56,946 nt of DNA from Methylobacterium iners (GTDB taxonomy: Bacteria; Pseudomonadota; Alphaproteobacteria; Rhizobiales; Beijerinckiaceae): NCBI RefSeq assembly GCF_022179305.1, contig NZ_BPQP01000071.1, forward strand, positions 1 to 56,946. Direction: 5' to 3'. Within the stretch, counting starts at the first letter, position 1. The number at the start of each line of letters is the position of its first letter. The notes under the pieces are model-generated. The model worked only from the letters and a program-made list of their open reading frames with translations. It ran no database searches and was not told where the DNA came from. Shown piece after piece: positions 27,412 through 35,696 of the stretch. A program made the translations under genes and the position numbers.

Positions 27412-28815
27412 CTAATGCGAGATCACCGTATCGGACGAGCTCGGGCCGACGCCCTCGGGCACGGGGATGTCGCTGCTGGCGTAGCGGGCGTTGAGCATCA
27501 GGTTGGGGCCGTCGTAGAGGTTGATCACCCGGGCCACGATCACCGTGTAGGCGGACTGGTCGGCAATCGGCTTCCTCGAGTCGATGATCAGGCGGCCGGC
27601 CGGCAGGTAGATCGTGCCCAGCAGCGTGCGCGCCTCGTCGCTGATGATCCGGTACTCCCTCAGCGGAGTCACGGATGGCAGGCCCGGCAGCAGGGTGTTG
27701 ACGACCCCGAGCAGCAGCGGCACCGCGCCCTTGCCGCTCTTCGGGAGCGGCAGCGCGACGGCGCCGCCGATCAGGTCCACATCCTCGAAGAACAGCAGAC
27801 CTGAGAGCACCCCTTCCTTTGGCGCGGTGAGGCTGACGACGCTGTCCTGATCGAACAGCAGCCCCGCCCGGTTGCCGGTGAAGTAGAAGCCGGTGTTCGT
27901 GCCCGTGAGGGAGGCCTTCTTCTCGACCGTCAGGGGGCCGTCCTTGATGATGTAGACGCCCGGCCGCAGCAGCACCTGCGCGCCCTTGGTGATCTGCAGG
28001 CCGCCGCAATAGGTGCCAGGGTCGAGGGTGACGTTGCCGCTCACCACGTTCGCGCCGTAGGCGAGGTTGTCGGGACCGTCCTCGCCCCTCTTCGGGTTCA
28101 TGTAGGCGGGCAGGATGATGCAGGGGCCGGGCGAAGGCTTGGCCCGATTGGCCAGCGGGTCTTTCAGTGCAGGGCAACCCGTGGCCGGCGGCGGCGTGAA
28201 GTTCGCGCTGCTGCCCTGATAGCCGCCGGCGGTGCAGGCCGAGAGGGAGACGGCGCGCGCGGCGTTCTCCGCCTGGATGCCGCTGGCGCTCATCGAGTTC
28301 GAGTAGAGCGAGCAGTCGGTGGCGGTGATCCGGGCCGATGCCTCCAGGTGGAAGGCCCCCTGGCGCGTTGGGTCGAGCGCGAGGAGGCAGAGGCGTGTGG
28401 TGCCGGCGAGCTTGGCGGTGGAGTGCACGACGAGCTCCACCTGCGGTACGTTGAGGAGCTTGCCGAAGGCGAGCGGCACGCTCTCGTGGACCGTCACCTT
28501 GACCGAGGAATGGTTGCCCAGCACCTCGGCCTCGACCTGCGGCCGGCGGTCCGTGGAGGCCTGCGCCTGGCCCTGGGCCATGGCGATCGCCGCGCGGATG
28601 GCGGCCGCGTCGTCGGTGTTGGCGAGCTTGAACTGGTTGACGCCCGCGATGCTGCCGCCGTCGGCGGCGCGCTGCAGCTCGGTGCGGCGCTTGACCAGCG
28701 AACCATATTCGAGGGCCGCCGAGGTCAGGCCCATCAGCACCGGCAGACCAAGACCGAAGATCAGCAGCACGTTGCCGCCCCGGTCCCGACCCAGCGCCCC
28801 CAGATGACGTACCAT
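27412..28815 (-). CDS. TadG-like pilus-assembly protein with repeat-rich C-terminus (paralogue 1)
   Basis: A 467-residue paralogue of the next gene downstream, 53 nt away. The N-terminal helix reads GGNVLLIFGLGLPVLMGLTSAALEYG, followed by LVKRRTELQRAADGGSIAG, the TadG motif. Conserved with its neighbour are LCLLALDP, ATDCSLYSNS, GTYCGGLQI, VYIIKDGPLTVEKKASLTG, SGLLFFED and IYLPAGRLIID. It carries extra length between the last two. The repeats suggest a beta-helix. The tandem arrangement points to gene duplication with divergence. Confidence 0.82.
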   Translation of the reverse strand: MVRHLGALGRDRGGNVLLIFGLGLPVLMGLTSAALEYGSLVKRRTELQRAADGGSIAGVNQFKLANTDDAAAIRAAIAMAQGQAQASTDRRPQVEAEVLGNHSSVKVTVHESVPLAFGKLLNVPQVELVVHSTAKLAGTTRLCLLALDPTRQGAFHLEASARITATDCSLYSNSMSASGIQAENAARAVSLSACTAGGYQGSSANFTPPPATGCPALKDPLANRAKPSPGPCIILPAYMNPKRGEDGPDNLAYGANVVSGNVTLDPGTYCGGLQITKGAQVLLRPGVYIIKDGPLTVEKKASLTGTNTGFYFTGNRAGLLFDQDSVVSLTAPKEGVLSGLLFFEDVDLIGGAVALPLPKSGKGAVPLLLGVVNTLLPGLPSVTPLREYRIISDEARTLLGTIYLPAGRLIIDSRKPIADQSAYTVIVARVINLYDGPNLMLNARYASSDIPVPEGVGPSSSDTVISH

Positions 28816-28926
28816 CGCTTATGCTCCCACGAGCATCAGGATGGGCGGGATCCTTTGCGAATCTTCGAATCGAATTGCGCGGTTTTCGCGAGATCAGCCG
28901 GAAATTCTGCGGAACGGCCGCTGATC

Positions 28927-29985
28927 CTAAGCACTTCTCGCGATCGGCGCGTCGGCGGCGCTGGCCACCTCGTCGATCTCCACTCCGTTCGCGGCCAGGA
29001 ACGCGGCCACGCAGCGCGGGTCGAAATGCGTTCCCGCATTCGTTTGGAGATAGGCGAGAGCGTCCTGACGCGACCAGGCGCGCTTGTAGGGCCGATCGGA
29101 GGTCAGCGCGTCGAACACGTCCGCCACGGCCACGATCCGGCCCGACAGCGGAATCGCCTCGCCCCGCAGCCCCCAGGGATAGCCGAACCCGTCCCAGCGC
29201 TCGTGATGGGTCGCGGCGATCTCGGCCGCGAGCTGGACCATGCGCGAGGAGCTGCCCTCGAGGATGCGCCGGCCGCGCTCGGCGTGAAGCTCCATCTCGC
29301 TTCGCTCGATCGGCGTCAGGGGGCCGGGCTTCAGCAGGATCGCGTCGGGGACGCTGATCTTGCCGACGTCGTGCATGGTCGAGGCGAGGCTGAGCTGCCG
29401 GATCTCGCTCTCCGGAAGCCCGAGCTGGCGCGCGATCAGCGTGACGTAGGCCGCCACCCGCGCGACGTGGTTGCCCGTCTCGGTGTCCCGATGCTCGGCC
29501 GCCTTCATGAGCATCGTCACGATCTCGCGCTCGCGCGCCTCGATCACCGCCGTCGCGGCCTTGACCTCGCGGTCTAGCCAGACGGCGCGGTCGCGCTCGG
29601 CGAGGCGGGCGCGGTTGAGGTCGAGCAGGTTGGTGACGCGCGCCCGGACCTCGTAGGCCTCGAAGGGCTTGCCCAGGAAGTCGGTGGCACCGGCCTCCAA
29701 GGCCTCCTTGCGCAGGCTGCGCTGGTCCATGCTGGTGACCATCACGACGGGCACGTGCGCGAAGCCCTCGACCGCCCGCGCCTCGCGCAGGAATTGGAGG
29801 CCGTTCATGCCCGGCATGTCGTAGTCCGAGATCGCGATGCCGATCGACTCGGCGTTCTCGCGCACGAAGGCCAGGGCCTCGGAAGGCTTCGTGAAGGTGC
29901 GCGGCTCGCAATCGGGGATGCCCCTGATGGCTTCCGCCATCAGCACGTTGTTGAGTGCGGCGTCGTCGAGGATGAGGGCGAGCAT
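28927..29985 (-). CDS. response regulator with HD-GYP c-di-GMP phosphodiesterase domain
   Basis: A 352-residue RpfG-type protein. The receiver domain (residues 1-120) has ILDDAALNN, the phospho-acceptor in ISDYDMPGMNGL and VMVTSMD. A helical linker leads to the HD-GYP domain with MHDVGKISVP, the HHERWDGFGYP motif and ADVFDALTSDRPYK, all metal and GYP residues present, so it should hydrolyse c-di-GMP to GMP. It lies between the TadE pair and the TadG pair on the same strand, suggesting control of the Tad-like surface structure by phosphorylation and c-di-GMP. Confidence 0.92.
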   Translation of the reverse strand: MLALILDDAALNNVLMAEAIRGIPDCEPRTFTKPSEALAFVRENAESIGIAISDYDMPGMNGLQFLREARAVEGFAHVPVVMVTSMDQRSLRKEALEAGATDFLGKPFEAYEVRARVTNLLDLNRARLAERDRAVWLDREVKAATAVIEAREREIVTMLMKAAEHRDTETGNHVARVAAYVTLIARQLGLPESEIRQLSLASTMHDVGKISVPDAILLKPGPLTPIERSEMELHAERGRRILEGSSSRMVQLAAEIAATHHERWDGFGYPWGLRGEAIPLSGRIVAVADVFDALTSDRPYKRAWSRQDALAYLQTNAGTHFDPRCVAAFLAANGVEIDEVASAADAPIARSA

Positions 29986-30060
29986 CGCGGTTGAGGACCC
30001 CAGGATCGTCTGCCACCGTGGCGGGAAAGCGTTGAGAGAGTGTTCACGCGCCTCGCGCCG

Positions 30061-30735
30061 TCATTGGGCCGGGCAGGCCTCCCCGCCCGGCAGCACCACC
30101 TCGGGATGGTGGCTGGCGAAGCGCCGTCCGGTGCGGATCGGCCAGAACACCTGCTTGGAGAAGGCGATGCCGTCGACCCGCTGCCCGAACAGGCGCGCGA
30201 AGAGCTCCGCGGCGATCGGCTTGTAGTTCATCGTGATCTCCACGAGGAGCAGGCGGACGCCTTCGACCCGGAACCCGTCCGGCAGCGCGACGGGCGGGGT
30301 GTCGCCGCGGCTGCGCGGAGACGCGCCCGCCGCCACGCTCGAACAGACCCGCATCTGCCCGCCGGCGGCGCTGCCGAACACGCCGACCGCGCTGACGATC
30401 ATCTCCGACCCCGTCGCGTCGAAGGGCAGGAGCACGACCTGGGCGGATCTGAAGATGCCGTCGACCTGCTCGCGGGTCGGCGTCGAGATCCCGGCGACCA
30501 GATCGCCGATCGTGCGGGACAGGAGATCGACCTTCCGGGCGTTGGCGAGCGCGTTGCAGAGCTCGACCGTGCCGATATAGAGCATCAGGAGGATCGGCAG
30601 GATCAGCGCGAATTCGAGGATTGCCACGCCCTCCCGCGCCTGCCCGAAGCGCCGCATCCAGAGCCGTCCGGCCCGGCACAGGGATCCTGCCGGAAGCGGG
30701 AAGCGGCATCTCGAAGCTGGGCGGAGGCGATCCAT
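30061..30735 (-). CDS. TadE/TadG-family pseudopilin-like protein (copy 2, second of pair)
   Basis: A 224-residue protein with the TadE helix AREGVAILEFALILPILLMLYIGTVEL near residues 33-60. The conserved Glu is present. A periplasmic domain follows, with Cys at MRVCSSV and at the C-terminus (GGEACPAQ). It is related to the protein at 24611-25252. It begins 3 nt after the stop of the preceding TadE-like gene, so the two form a pair. An internal Met (WMRRFGQ) is an alternative start. Confidence 0.82.
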   Translation of the reverse strand: MDRLRPASRCRFPLPAGSLCRAGRLWMRRFGQAREGVAILEFALILPILLMLYIGTVELCNALANARKVDLLSRTIGDLVAGISTPTREQVDGIFRSAQVVLLPFDATGSEMIVSAVGVFGSAAGGQMRVCSSVAAGASPRSRGDTPPVALPDGFRVEGVRLLLVEITMNYKPIAAELFARLFGQRVDGIAFSKQVFWPIRTGRRFASHHPEVVLPGGEACPAQ

Positions 30736-30738
30736 TCC

Positions 30739-31320
30739 TCAGCAGCCCGCCCCGCCGGCGGGGTTCTGGTTGAGCTGGACCACGGCTGCGGCCTGGATCA
30801 GGCGACTGCCGTCCTTGAAGGTCGTCCGCACGGAGTCGAGTCGGTAGAAGCTCTGCTGGGCGAGGGCCGCGTGGACGACCACGACGCTGCCTCTGGCCGG
30901 GCATCCGTGCTGGCCTCCGAAATTCGCCCGCCATTCGCGCGTGTCGGGGTCGACGGGACTGACGACTTTCACCTCGCCGAAGGCCGAATGGGCCGCGACG
31001 TCGACCTTGAGGTTCTGGCAATTCACGAGCCCCTGCGCGCCCTCGCAGATCTCGCGGTGGATCGTACTCACGAGCGAGCCGCCGCTCGTGCTCGCAGAGC
31101 CGACGTAGAGCTGGCGCATCGAGTTCTGGAGCGCGTTGTCGAGGGTGGCACCGATCCAGAAGACCAGCGCCATTTCCATCAAGAGCACGATGAGCGCGAC
31201 GAAGGGGACCACGACCATCGCGAACTCGACGGCGGTGACGCCGCGCGTGTCGCTGCCGAGGCGCCTCAGCGCCGTCATCCCGGGCACATCGATGCCGCGC
31301 CGGATCGTCGGGAGGGTCAT
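30739..31320 (-). CDS. TadE-family pseudopilin-like protein (copy 2, first of pair)
   Basis: A 193-residue protein with DTRGVTAVEFAMVVVPFVALIVLLMEMALVFW (about residues 24-55), the TadE helix and Glu, then ATLDNALQNSMRQL. Cys occur at EICEGAQGLVNC, QHGCP and the terminal GGAGC. It matches the 25249-25854 protein in order of motifs. ATG 31320 is the first Met of the coherent region; the frame runs further upstream into the tRNA gene antisense, which is not credible coding. Confidence 0.82.
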   Translation of the reverse strand: MTLPTIRRGIDVPGMTALRRLGSDTRGVTAVEFAMVVVPFVALIVLLMEMALVFWIGATLDNALQNSMRQLYVGSASTSGGSLVSTIHREICEGAQGLVNCQNLKVDVAAHSAFGEVKVVSPVDPDTREWRANFGGQHGCPARGSVVVVHAALAQQSFYRLDSVRTTFKDGSRLIQAAAVVQLNQNPAGGAGC

Positions 31321-31550
31321 GGTTCTGGGCGCGCCTTCGAGCCCTGCAAGGACGGTTGCCCGAGGTTTAGGCGAAGAATCTTCACAAGTTCCTGCCCCGA
31401 TCCCACAAGCCATCGCGGAATCGTGAGCCGGTTTACAAAGCTTGAGGAACTGAGGGCCTGAAGTCCGTCCATCCGACGCGACACGTGCCGTCCGCACGAC
31501 GACTTGCCGGTTGAACGCGTCGGGCCCGGCTGATAGCAAGCGCGAGGCGG

Positions 31551-31625
31551 GCCGGTGTAGCACAGCGGTAGTGCAGCGGTTTTGTAAACCGAAGGTCGGG
31601 AGTTCAATCCTCTCCACCGGCACCA
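31551..31625 (+). tRNA. tRNA-Thr(TGT)
   Basis: The acceptor arms GCCGGTG and CACCGGC pair perfectly, with discriminator A and encoded CCA at 31623-31625. The D-stem GCAC/GTGC, an anticodon loop TTTGTAA (anticodon TGT at 31583-31585) and a T-arm with TTCAATC are all present. It is divergent from the Tad-like cluster. Confidence 0.95.
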
Positions 31626-32026
31626 CCTTCCGCAGCGTCTGCAGATCGTCTCAGGATTGCTCCGTCTCTCCGCAGCGAGGACGCGGCTGCTGTAACCCGA
31701 TCCGGGCGACGCCATGCGACGTTCAAGCCCGAGGAGAAGCGCTCCGTTCAGCAAAGCGTCAGGATCGCGCAGATAAACCTTTGTTATTGCCGAGCTTACG
31801 AGACGCTTATTGTCGTCTAGATACTGGGCAATATGCCAGAGAAGCGGGGATGCAGCTGCATGTCCTGCATTAAGGACGGCTGAATGCATTTTTCAGAACG
31901 CGTTAAATCTTGAGCCGCTAGCACGTTCGTCGAAGCAGCGACGGTCTTTTCTCAAGACGCCCGGCCGGAAGACGCGGTTCTCCGCCTCCGGCCGACAGCG
32001 GGCCGCTCGCCGAACCATAGGCAGCG
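31626..32026. other. Gene-free interval between tRNA-Thr and nepR
   Basis: No convincing gene is seen. The middle is less GC-rich than the flanks. A small stem GTCCT-GCATTA-AGGAC lies near 31860. I looked for an EcfG promoter before nepR and found only AGAAC and CGTT 24 bases apart, which is too long. No copy of the tRNA 3' end was noticed, so there is no sign of an integrated element. Confidence 0.4.
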
Positions 32027-32254
32027 ATGACGTGCGATTTCCAGACGGCCTCCAGCGAGGTCCCGCCGGCTCAGGAGCCTCCCGCCACGGCCGTCGCGAA
32101 GCCTTCGGCCCCGCTCACGGCCGAGACCCGAGCGCGTCTCGGGCGCAACCTCCGCCTCCTCTATGCGCCGGTTCTGGAGCAACCGCTGCCGGAGCGGTTT
32201 TCGCGCCTGCTCGATACCCTCGCCGGGACGGGCGAGGGGGAGAGCGGGCGATGA
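32027..32254 (+). CDS. nepR: NepR-like anti-sigma factor
   Basis: A 75-residue protein that sequesters the general-stress sigma factor EcfG until phosphorylated PhyR binds it. The conserved core GRNLRLLYAPVLEQPLPERFSRLLDTL (two short helices) is at residues 39-66, preceded by a Pro/Ala-rich disordered N-terminus. It overlaps the sigma gene by ATGA. This gene order is universal for the alphaproteobacterial general stress response, but the usual phyR neighbour is absent. Confidence 0.9.
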   Translation: MTCDFQTASSEVPPAQEPPATAVAKPSAPLTAETRARLGRNLRLLYAPVLEQPLPERFSRLLDTLAGTGEGESGR

Positions 32255-32829
32255 GGGAGACGCCCGCTGCCGTAGGCACGCCCTCCGGCGCCGATGCCGA
32301 GATGCGGGCCCTTCTGCTCGGCGCGATCCCGGCGCTCAGGGCCTTCGCGTTCTCCCTCACCTACGATCTCGACCGCAGCGACGACCTCGTCCAGGACACG
32401 TTGATCCGGGCCTGGACCAAAGCCGACAGCTTCCAACGCGGTACGAACCTGACCGCCTGGCTGTTCACCATCCTGCGCAATCTGTTCTACTCCGAGCAGC
32501 GCAAGCGCAAGCGCGAGGTGGAGGACGCCGACGGCATCCATGCCGGACGGCTGACGAGCCTGCCCGAGCAGGAGATCCGGATCGAGCTCCAGGAATTCCG
32601 CGCCGCCCTGGACCAACTGCCGCACAGTCAGCGCGAGGCCCTGGTCCTCGTCGGCGCCCAGAATTTCACCTACGAGGAGGCGGCGGCGATCTGCGGCGTC
32701 GCGGTCGGCACCGTGAAGAGCCGGGTGAGCCGGGCGCGCAGTCGACTCGTCGAGGCGCTCGGCATGGTTGGCACCGACGACATCGGGGCGGACGCGCTGA
32801 CCCGCGCGGCAATCGGAGCGCCGCCCTGA
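32251..32829 (+). CDS. ecfG: EcfG-type RNA polymerase sigma factor
   Basis: A 192-residue ECF sigma factor of the EcfG group. Region 2 contains LTYDLDRSDDLVQDTLIRAWTKADSFQRGTNL and WLFTILRNLFYSEQRKRKRE. Region 4 contains DQLPHSQREALVLVGAQNFTYEEAAAICGVAVGTVKSRVSRAR with its helix-turn-helix. It directs transcription of stress genes at GGAAC-type promoters. Translation is coupled to nepR by an ATGA overlap. Methylobacteria often carry several EcfG paralogues; which one this is cannot be told here. Confidence 0.92.
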   Translation: MRETPAAVGTPSGADAEMRALLLGAIPALRAFAFSLTYDLDRSDDLVQDTLIRAWTKADSFQRGTNLTAWLFTILRNLFYSEQRKRKREVEDADGIHAGRLTSLPEQEIRIELQEFRAALDQLPHSQREALVLVGAQNFTYEEAAAICGVAVGTVKSRVSRARSRLVEALGMVGTDDIGADALTRAAIGAPP

Positions 32830-32845
32830 GGAGTGGACAGGTGCC

Positions 32846-33100
32846 ATGGGCATGAAGACGACGTTCGTGGTGCAGACCTTCGTGCTCAAGCGCAAGCGGT
32901 TGTCGCCCGGCGACCGCGAGGTGGCGCCCACCGAGAGCGGAGCGCTCAAGAAGGCGCAGGCGATGGCCACGCGCCTGCCCGGCACCGCCGCTCTCCGGAT
33001 CGTTGCCGACGACGAGACCGGCGAACTGGAGAGCGCGACGATCCTCGGCCAGTTCGGCGAAGTGCCCGACGATTTCGCCGACAGCCTGCAGGGTGGGTGA
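32846..33100 (+). CDS. small protein downstream of ecfG
   Basis: An 84-residue soluble protein. It is compact and mixed alpha/beta by appearance (TTFVVQTFVLKRKRLSPGD, then a helix SGALKKAQAMATRL, then ALRIVADDETGELESATILGQFGEVP). Such a layout resembles small alphaproteobacterial proteins of unknown function. It lies 16 nt after ecfG, so it may be cotranscribed and part of the stress response. ATG 32846 is chosen; ATG 32852 is also possible. Confidence 0.7.
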   Translation: MGMKTTFVVQTFVLKRKRLSPGDREVAPTESGALKKAQAMATRLPGTAALRIVADDETGELESATILGQFGEVPDDFADSLQGG

Positions 33101-33223
33101 GCGGGAGCCCGGCAGGGAAGACCGTTGAGGCCTCTTGCTCACCTTGACGCGTGGTCGCGGCGGGTGAATCCGGACCGATGGCACCACATCTGAGGAGAAA
33201 CCGAAACCGGACGGGAATCCTCC

Positions 33224-33457
33224 ATGCCTGCCATCTTCCTTCTCACTTCCGCCCTCATCCTGATCGTCCAAGCCGGCCCCTCAGCGGCGCAATCCTACCG
33301 CGACGGCAGCCGTTACGAGCCGTGGCAGCACCAGCGCCATGCGGGCGACGGGGTCAGCCGGACGTCCCGCCACCCGGAAGTTCTGCCGCGCAAGCCCCGC
33401 CTCTGCTATCGGCCGGATATCGGACGCGACTCGCGGCTGATTCCCTATCCCTGCTGA
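33224..33457 (+). CDS. small secreted protein
   Basis: A 77-residue protein with a Sec signal peptide (MPAIFLLTSALILIVQAG, cleavage near AAQS). The mature part is polar and rich in Arg, His, Tyr and Pro, with two cysteines (LCYRPDIG and the terminal PYPC). No family was recognised. Confidence 0.65.
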   Translation: MPAIFLLTSALILIVQAGPSAAQSYRDGSRYEPWQHQRHAGDGVSRTSRHPEVLPRKPRLCYRPDIGRDSRLIPYPC

Positions 33458-33560
33458 GGTCCAGGAACCCGGGCCCGTTGCAATCAGTCTCCCCTGCTGG
33501 GACTCCCGACCCTGGGAGCGATGCGCTTTCGCGCCGGGAGCAGTGAAGAAGCGGGGCGCC

Positions 33561-33890
33561 ATGCGCATAGACTCAACGGACGGCACGCTGCGCCTCCTCG
33601 CCACCGCCCTGCGTCAGGCGAGCGAGCATCTCGTCAAGACGCTGACGCTCGTGCACATCGAGGTCGACGGCAACATCCGCGCCCTCATGGGGCTGTTGGC
33701 CCTCTTGGCCACCTGCGTCCTCCTGCTCCTCGCGGCGCTGTTCCTGTTCCTCGGCGCGATCGTGAAGGCGCTCGCCGCCCTGATCGGGTCGGAGGCTTGG
33801 GCGGCACTGATCGTCGCCGCGCCATTCGTCCTGGCTGCGGCCGTCCTCATGCATCTGGCAGTTCGGAGGATGAGGCCGATAGCCCGTTGA
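33561..33890 (+). CDS. phage holin family protein (membrane)
   Basis: A 109-residue membrane protein. A helical N-terminus (TLRLLATALRQASEHLVKTLTLVHIEVDGN) precedes two strong hydrophobic segments (ALMGLLALLATCVLLLLAALFLFLGAIV and AWAALIVAAPFVLAAAVLMHLAV). This layout matches the Phage_holin_3_6/DUF1469 family of bacterial membrane proteins, which is not a prophage marker. A GTG six codons upstream is an alternative start. Function unknown, envelope stress is plausible. Confidence 0.65.
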   Translation: MRIDSTDGTLRLLATALRQASEHLVKTLTLVHIEVDGNIRALMGLLALLATCVLLLLAALFLFLGAIVKALAALIGSEAWAALIVAAPFVLAAAVLMHLAVRRMRPIAR

Positions 33891-34060
33891 TCGTCCCTCC
33901 TGTCGGGCAGGTCGCGATCCTTGCGAGAAGCGCTCGTTCCCTTCGATCGTCCGGCGTACCAGTCGTGTTGGGGTCTGGTTCAGGTGGCTGCCGCCAGTAG
34001 GGCGGTCGAACCAATCCTTCCATGAAGACGTTTGCAGCAGCCGATAGGAGAACGCTCGAG

Positions 34061-34405
34061 ATGAAGATGCTTTGGGTTACGGCGCTAGTCGGTCTCAGCG
34101 TAGTGAGCGCGATGGACTCGGCCTCTGCGCAGCGAGGCGGTCGCGACTATGGCTACGAGGAGCGCGAGTACGGCGGCCGCGGTGAGCGCGAGTACGGTGG
34201 CCGCAGCCGGGGCTACGACGATGACCGCGGTCGCGAGCGTGGGCGGGGCTCCTACCGGGACGAGCGTGCGGGCGGGTTCGACGAGGGCGAGTACCTGCGC
34301 TGCAATCCGGATGTCCGCCGGGCGGTGAGCCGGGGCCAGATGGAGTCCGGGGCGGCGCATTACAAAGTGTTTGGCCGACGCGAGGGTCGACGCCTCAGCT
34401 GCTGA
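34061..34405 (+). CDS. secreted protein with Gly/Arg/Tyr repeats and an NPDV domain
   Basis: A 114-residue exported protein. The signal peptide ends near ASAQR. A low-complexity region has tandem REYGGRGEREYGGRSRGY units. The C-terminal 40 residues, EYLRCNPDVRRAVSRG then AAHYKVFGRREGRRLSC, match the short unit (YL..NPDV..AV..G, HY..fG..EGR) that occurs in tandem in many large secreted alphaproteobacterial proteins, here as a single copy with two cysteines added. TAGGAG precedes ATG 34061 by ten bases. Confidence 0.68.
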   Translation: MKMLWVTALVGLSVVSAMDSASAQRGGRDYGYEEREYGGRGEREYGGRSRGYDDDRGRERGRGSYRDERAGGFDEGEYLRCNPDVRRAVSRGQMESGAAHYKVFGRREGRRLSC

Positions 34406-34467
34406 CCAGCGGCGCCATCGGATGCCTGGGGAATGGGCTGGTGGCTGACGCGGCACCAAAGGAGCGC

Positions 34468-35583
34468 TCACGCCTCGCTCTCCCGAGCGAGGAGTGAGCG
34501 CTTGCGCGCGATGCCCCAGCGGTAGCCCGACAACGACCCATTGGAGCGCACGACCCGGTGGCAGGGGATCGCCACGGCGTGAGCGTTCGCTCCGCAGGCG
34601 AGCGCGACCGCCCGCGCGGCGGAGGGCTGGCCGATCCGCGCCGCGATCTCCATGTAGGTCGCGGTCCGGCCTGAGGGAATCGCCCGCAGAGCTTCCCAGA
34701 CCCGCTGCTGGAAGGCGGTGCCGCCGATGTCGAGGGGCAGGTCGACGCCGGCGTCCGGCCGCTCCACCAGCCCGACCACTCGCGCTACCAGGGTCTCGAA
34801 CCCGGCATCGCCGCCCTCGATCGTGGCTTGAGGGAAGCGGTCCTGGAGATCGTGGGTCAAGGCCTCGGGCTCGTCGCCAAGAAGGATCGCACAGACGCCC
34901 TTCTCGGTGGCCGCCACCAGGATCGCGCCGAGCGAGCACTGGCCGACGGCAAAGCGGATCAGCGCTCCGGCGCCGCCCCGACGGTAAGCGGTCGGCGTCA
35001 TGCCGAGCCGAGCGGTCGAGGCGGCGTAGAACCGGCTCGCCGAATTGTAGCCGGCCTCGTAGATCGCCTCCGTGACGGAGCCGGCTCCGCGCAGCCCGGC
35101 GGCAACGCGCTCGGCCCGCCTTGCCGCGGCGTAGGCTCGCGGGGTGACGCCGGTGGTCCGCTTGAAGACGCGGTGAAAATGATGGGGGCTCAGGCCCGCG
35201 GCAGCGGAGAGCGTCTTCAGGTTCGGTACCGCGTCGGCCTCGTCGATCAGCCGGCAAGCGGCGGCGATGGCCGCGGCCTGCCGCTCGGCGAGGCTCGCCT
35301 CGCTGGGCCGGCAGCGAAGACAGGGGCGGAAGCCCGCCGCCTCCGCCGATTCGGGCGTGGCATGAAAGGCGACGTTCACGCGCAGCGGCATGCGCGCGGC
35401 GCAGCTTGGGCGGCAATAGACGCCGGTGCTGCGCACGGAATACACGAAGGTTCCATCCGCCCCCGCGTCTCGGCGCAGGAGAGGCTCCCAGCGCGGGTCG
35501 TCGGCCGTGGCCTCGCGGGATGGGTCCCGCCACTCGTCGGGCCTTTCCCCAGTCGTTGGAATCGCTTGGTCCTCGCTGCGCAT
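34468..35583 (-). CDS. ada: Ada: methyltransferase and transcriptional activator of the alkylation response
   Basis: A 371-residue Ada protein. The N-terminal zinc domain has GVYCRPSCAAR and FRPCLRCRP, the four Cys, one of which accepts methyl groups from DNA phosphotriesters. An AraC-type HTH domain follows (LSAAAGLSPHHFHRVFKRTTGVTP). The C-terminal O6-methylguanine transferase domain has the active site IPCHRVVRSNGSLSGYRWG. When methylated it activates repair genes. It is downstream of alkA on the same strand with 113 nt between. Confidence 0.94.
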   Translation of the reverse strand: MRSEDQAIPTTGERPDEWRDPSREATADDPRWEPLLRRDAGADGTFVYSVRSTGVYCRPSCAARMPLRVNVAFHATPESAEAAGFRPCLRCRPSEASLAERQAAAIAAACRLIDEADAVPNLKTLSAAAGLSPHHFHRVFKRTTGVTPRAYAAARRAERVAAGLRGAGSVTEAIYEAGYNSASRFYAASTARLGMTPTAYRRGGAGALIRFAVGQCSLGAILVAATEKGVCAILLGDEPEALTHDLQDRFPQATIEGGDAGFETLVARVVGLVERPDAGVDLPLDIGGTAFQQRVWEALRAIPSGRTATYMEIAARIGQPSAARAVALACGANAHAVAIPCHRVVRSNGSLSGYRWGIARKRSLLARESEA

Positions 35584-35696
35584 GACGTCGCATCCTGTAC
35601 GGGCATGTCGCGGGGGTCCATCGCCGCCGCAAGACGGGCGTCATGCCCCTTCGTGCCACACCCGGCACCACGCCGCTTGCTCTCGAATACCGAAGC

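Noticed and set aside
31900-31935. AGAAC ... CGTT upstream of nepR as an autoregulatory EcfG promoter
   Set aside because: The spacing is about 24 bases and the first G of GGAAC is missing.
31551-32026. Integration site of a mobile element at tRNA-Thr
   Set aside because: No integrase gene and no repeat of the tRNA 3' end was seen in the window.
33464-33479. GGAAC and CGTT near the holin-like gene as an EcfG promoter
   Set aside because: The two boxes are only 7 bases apart; 16-17 are needed.
33561-33890. Holin-like gene as evidence of a prophage
   Set aside because: The family is widespread as a chromosomal membrane protein and no other phage genes are nearby.
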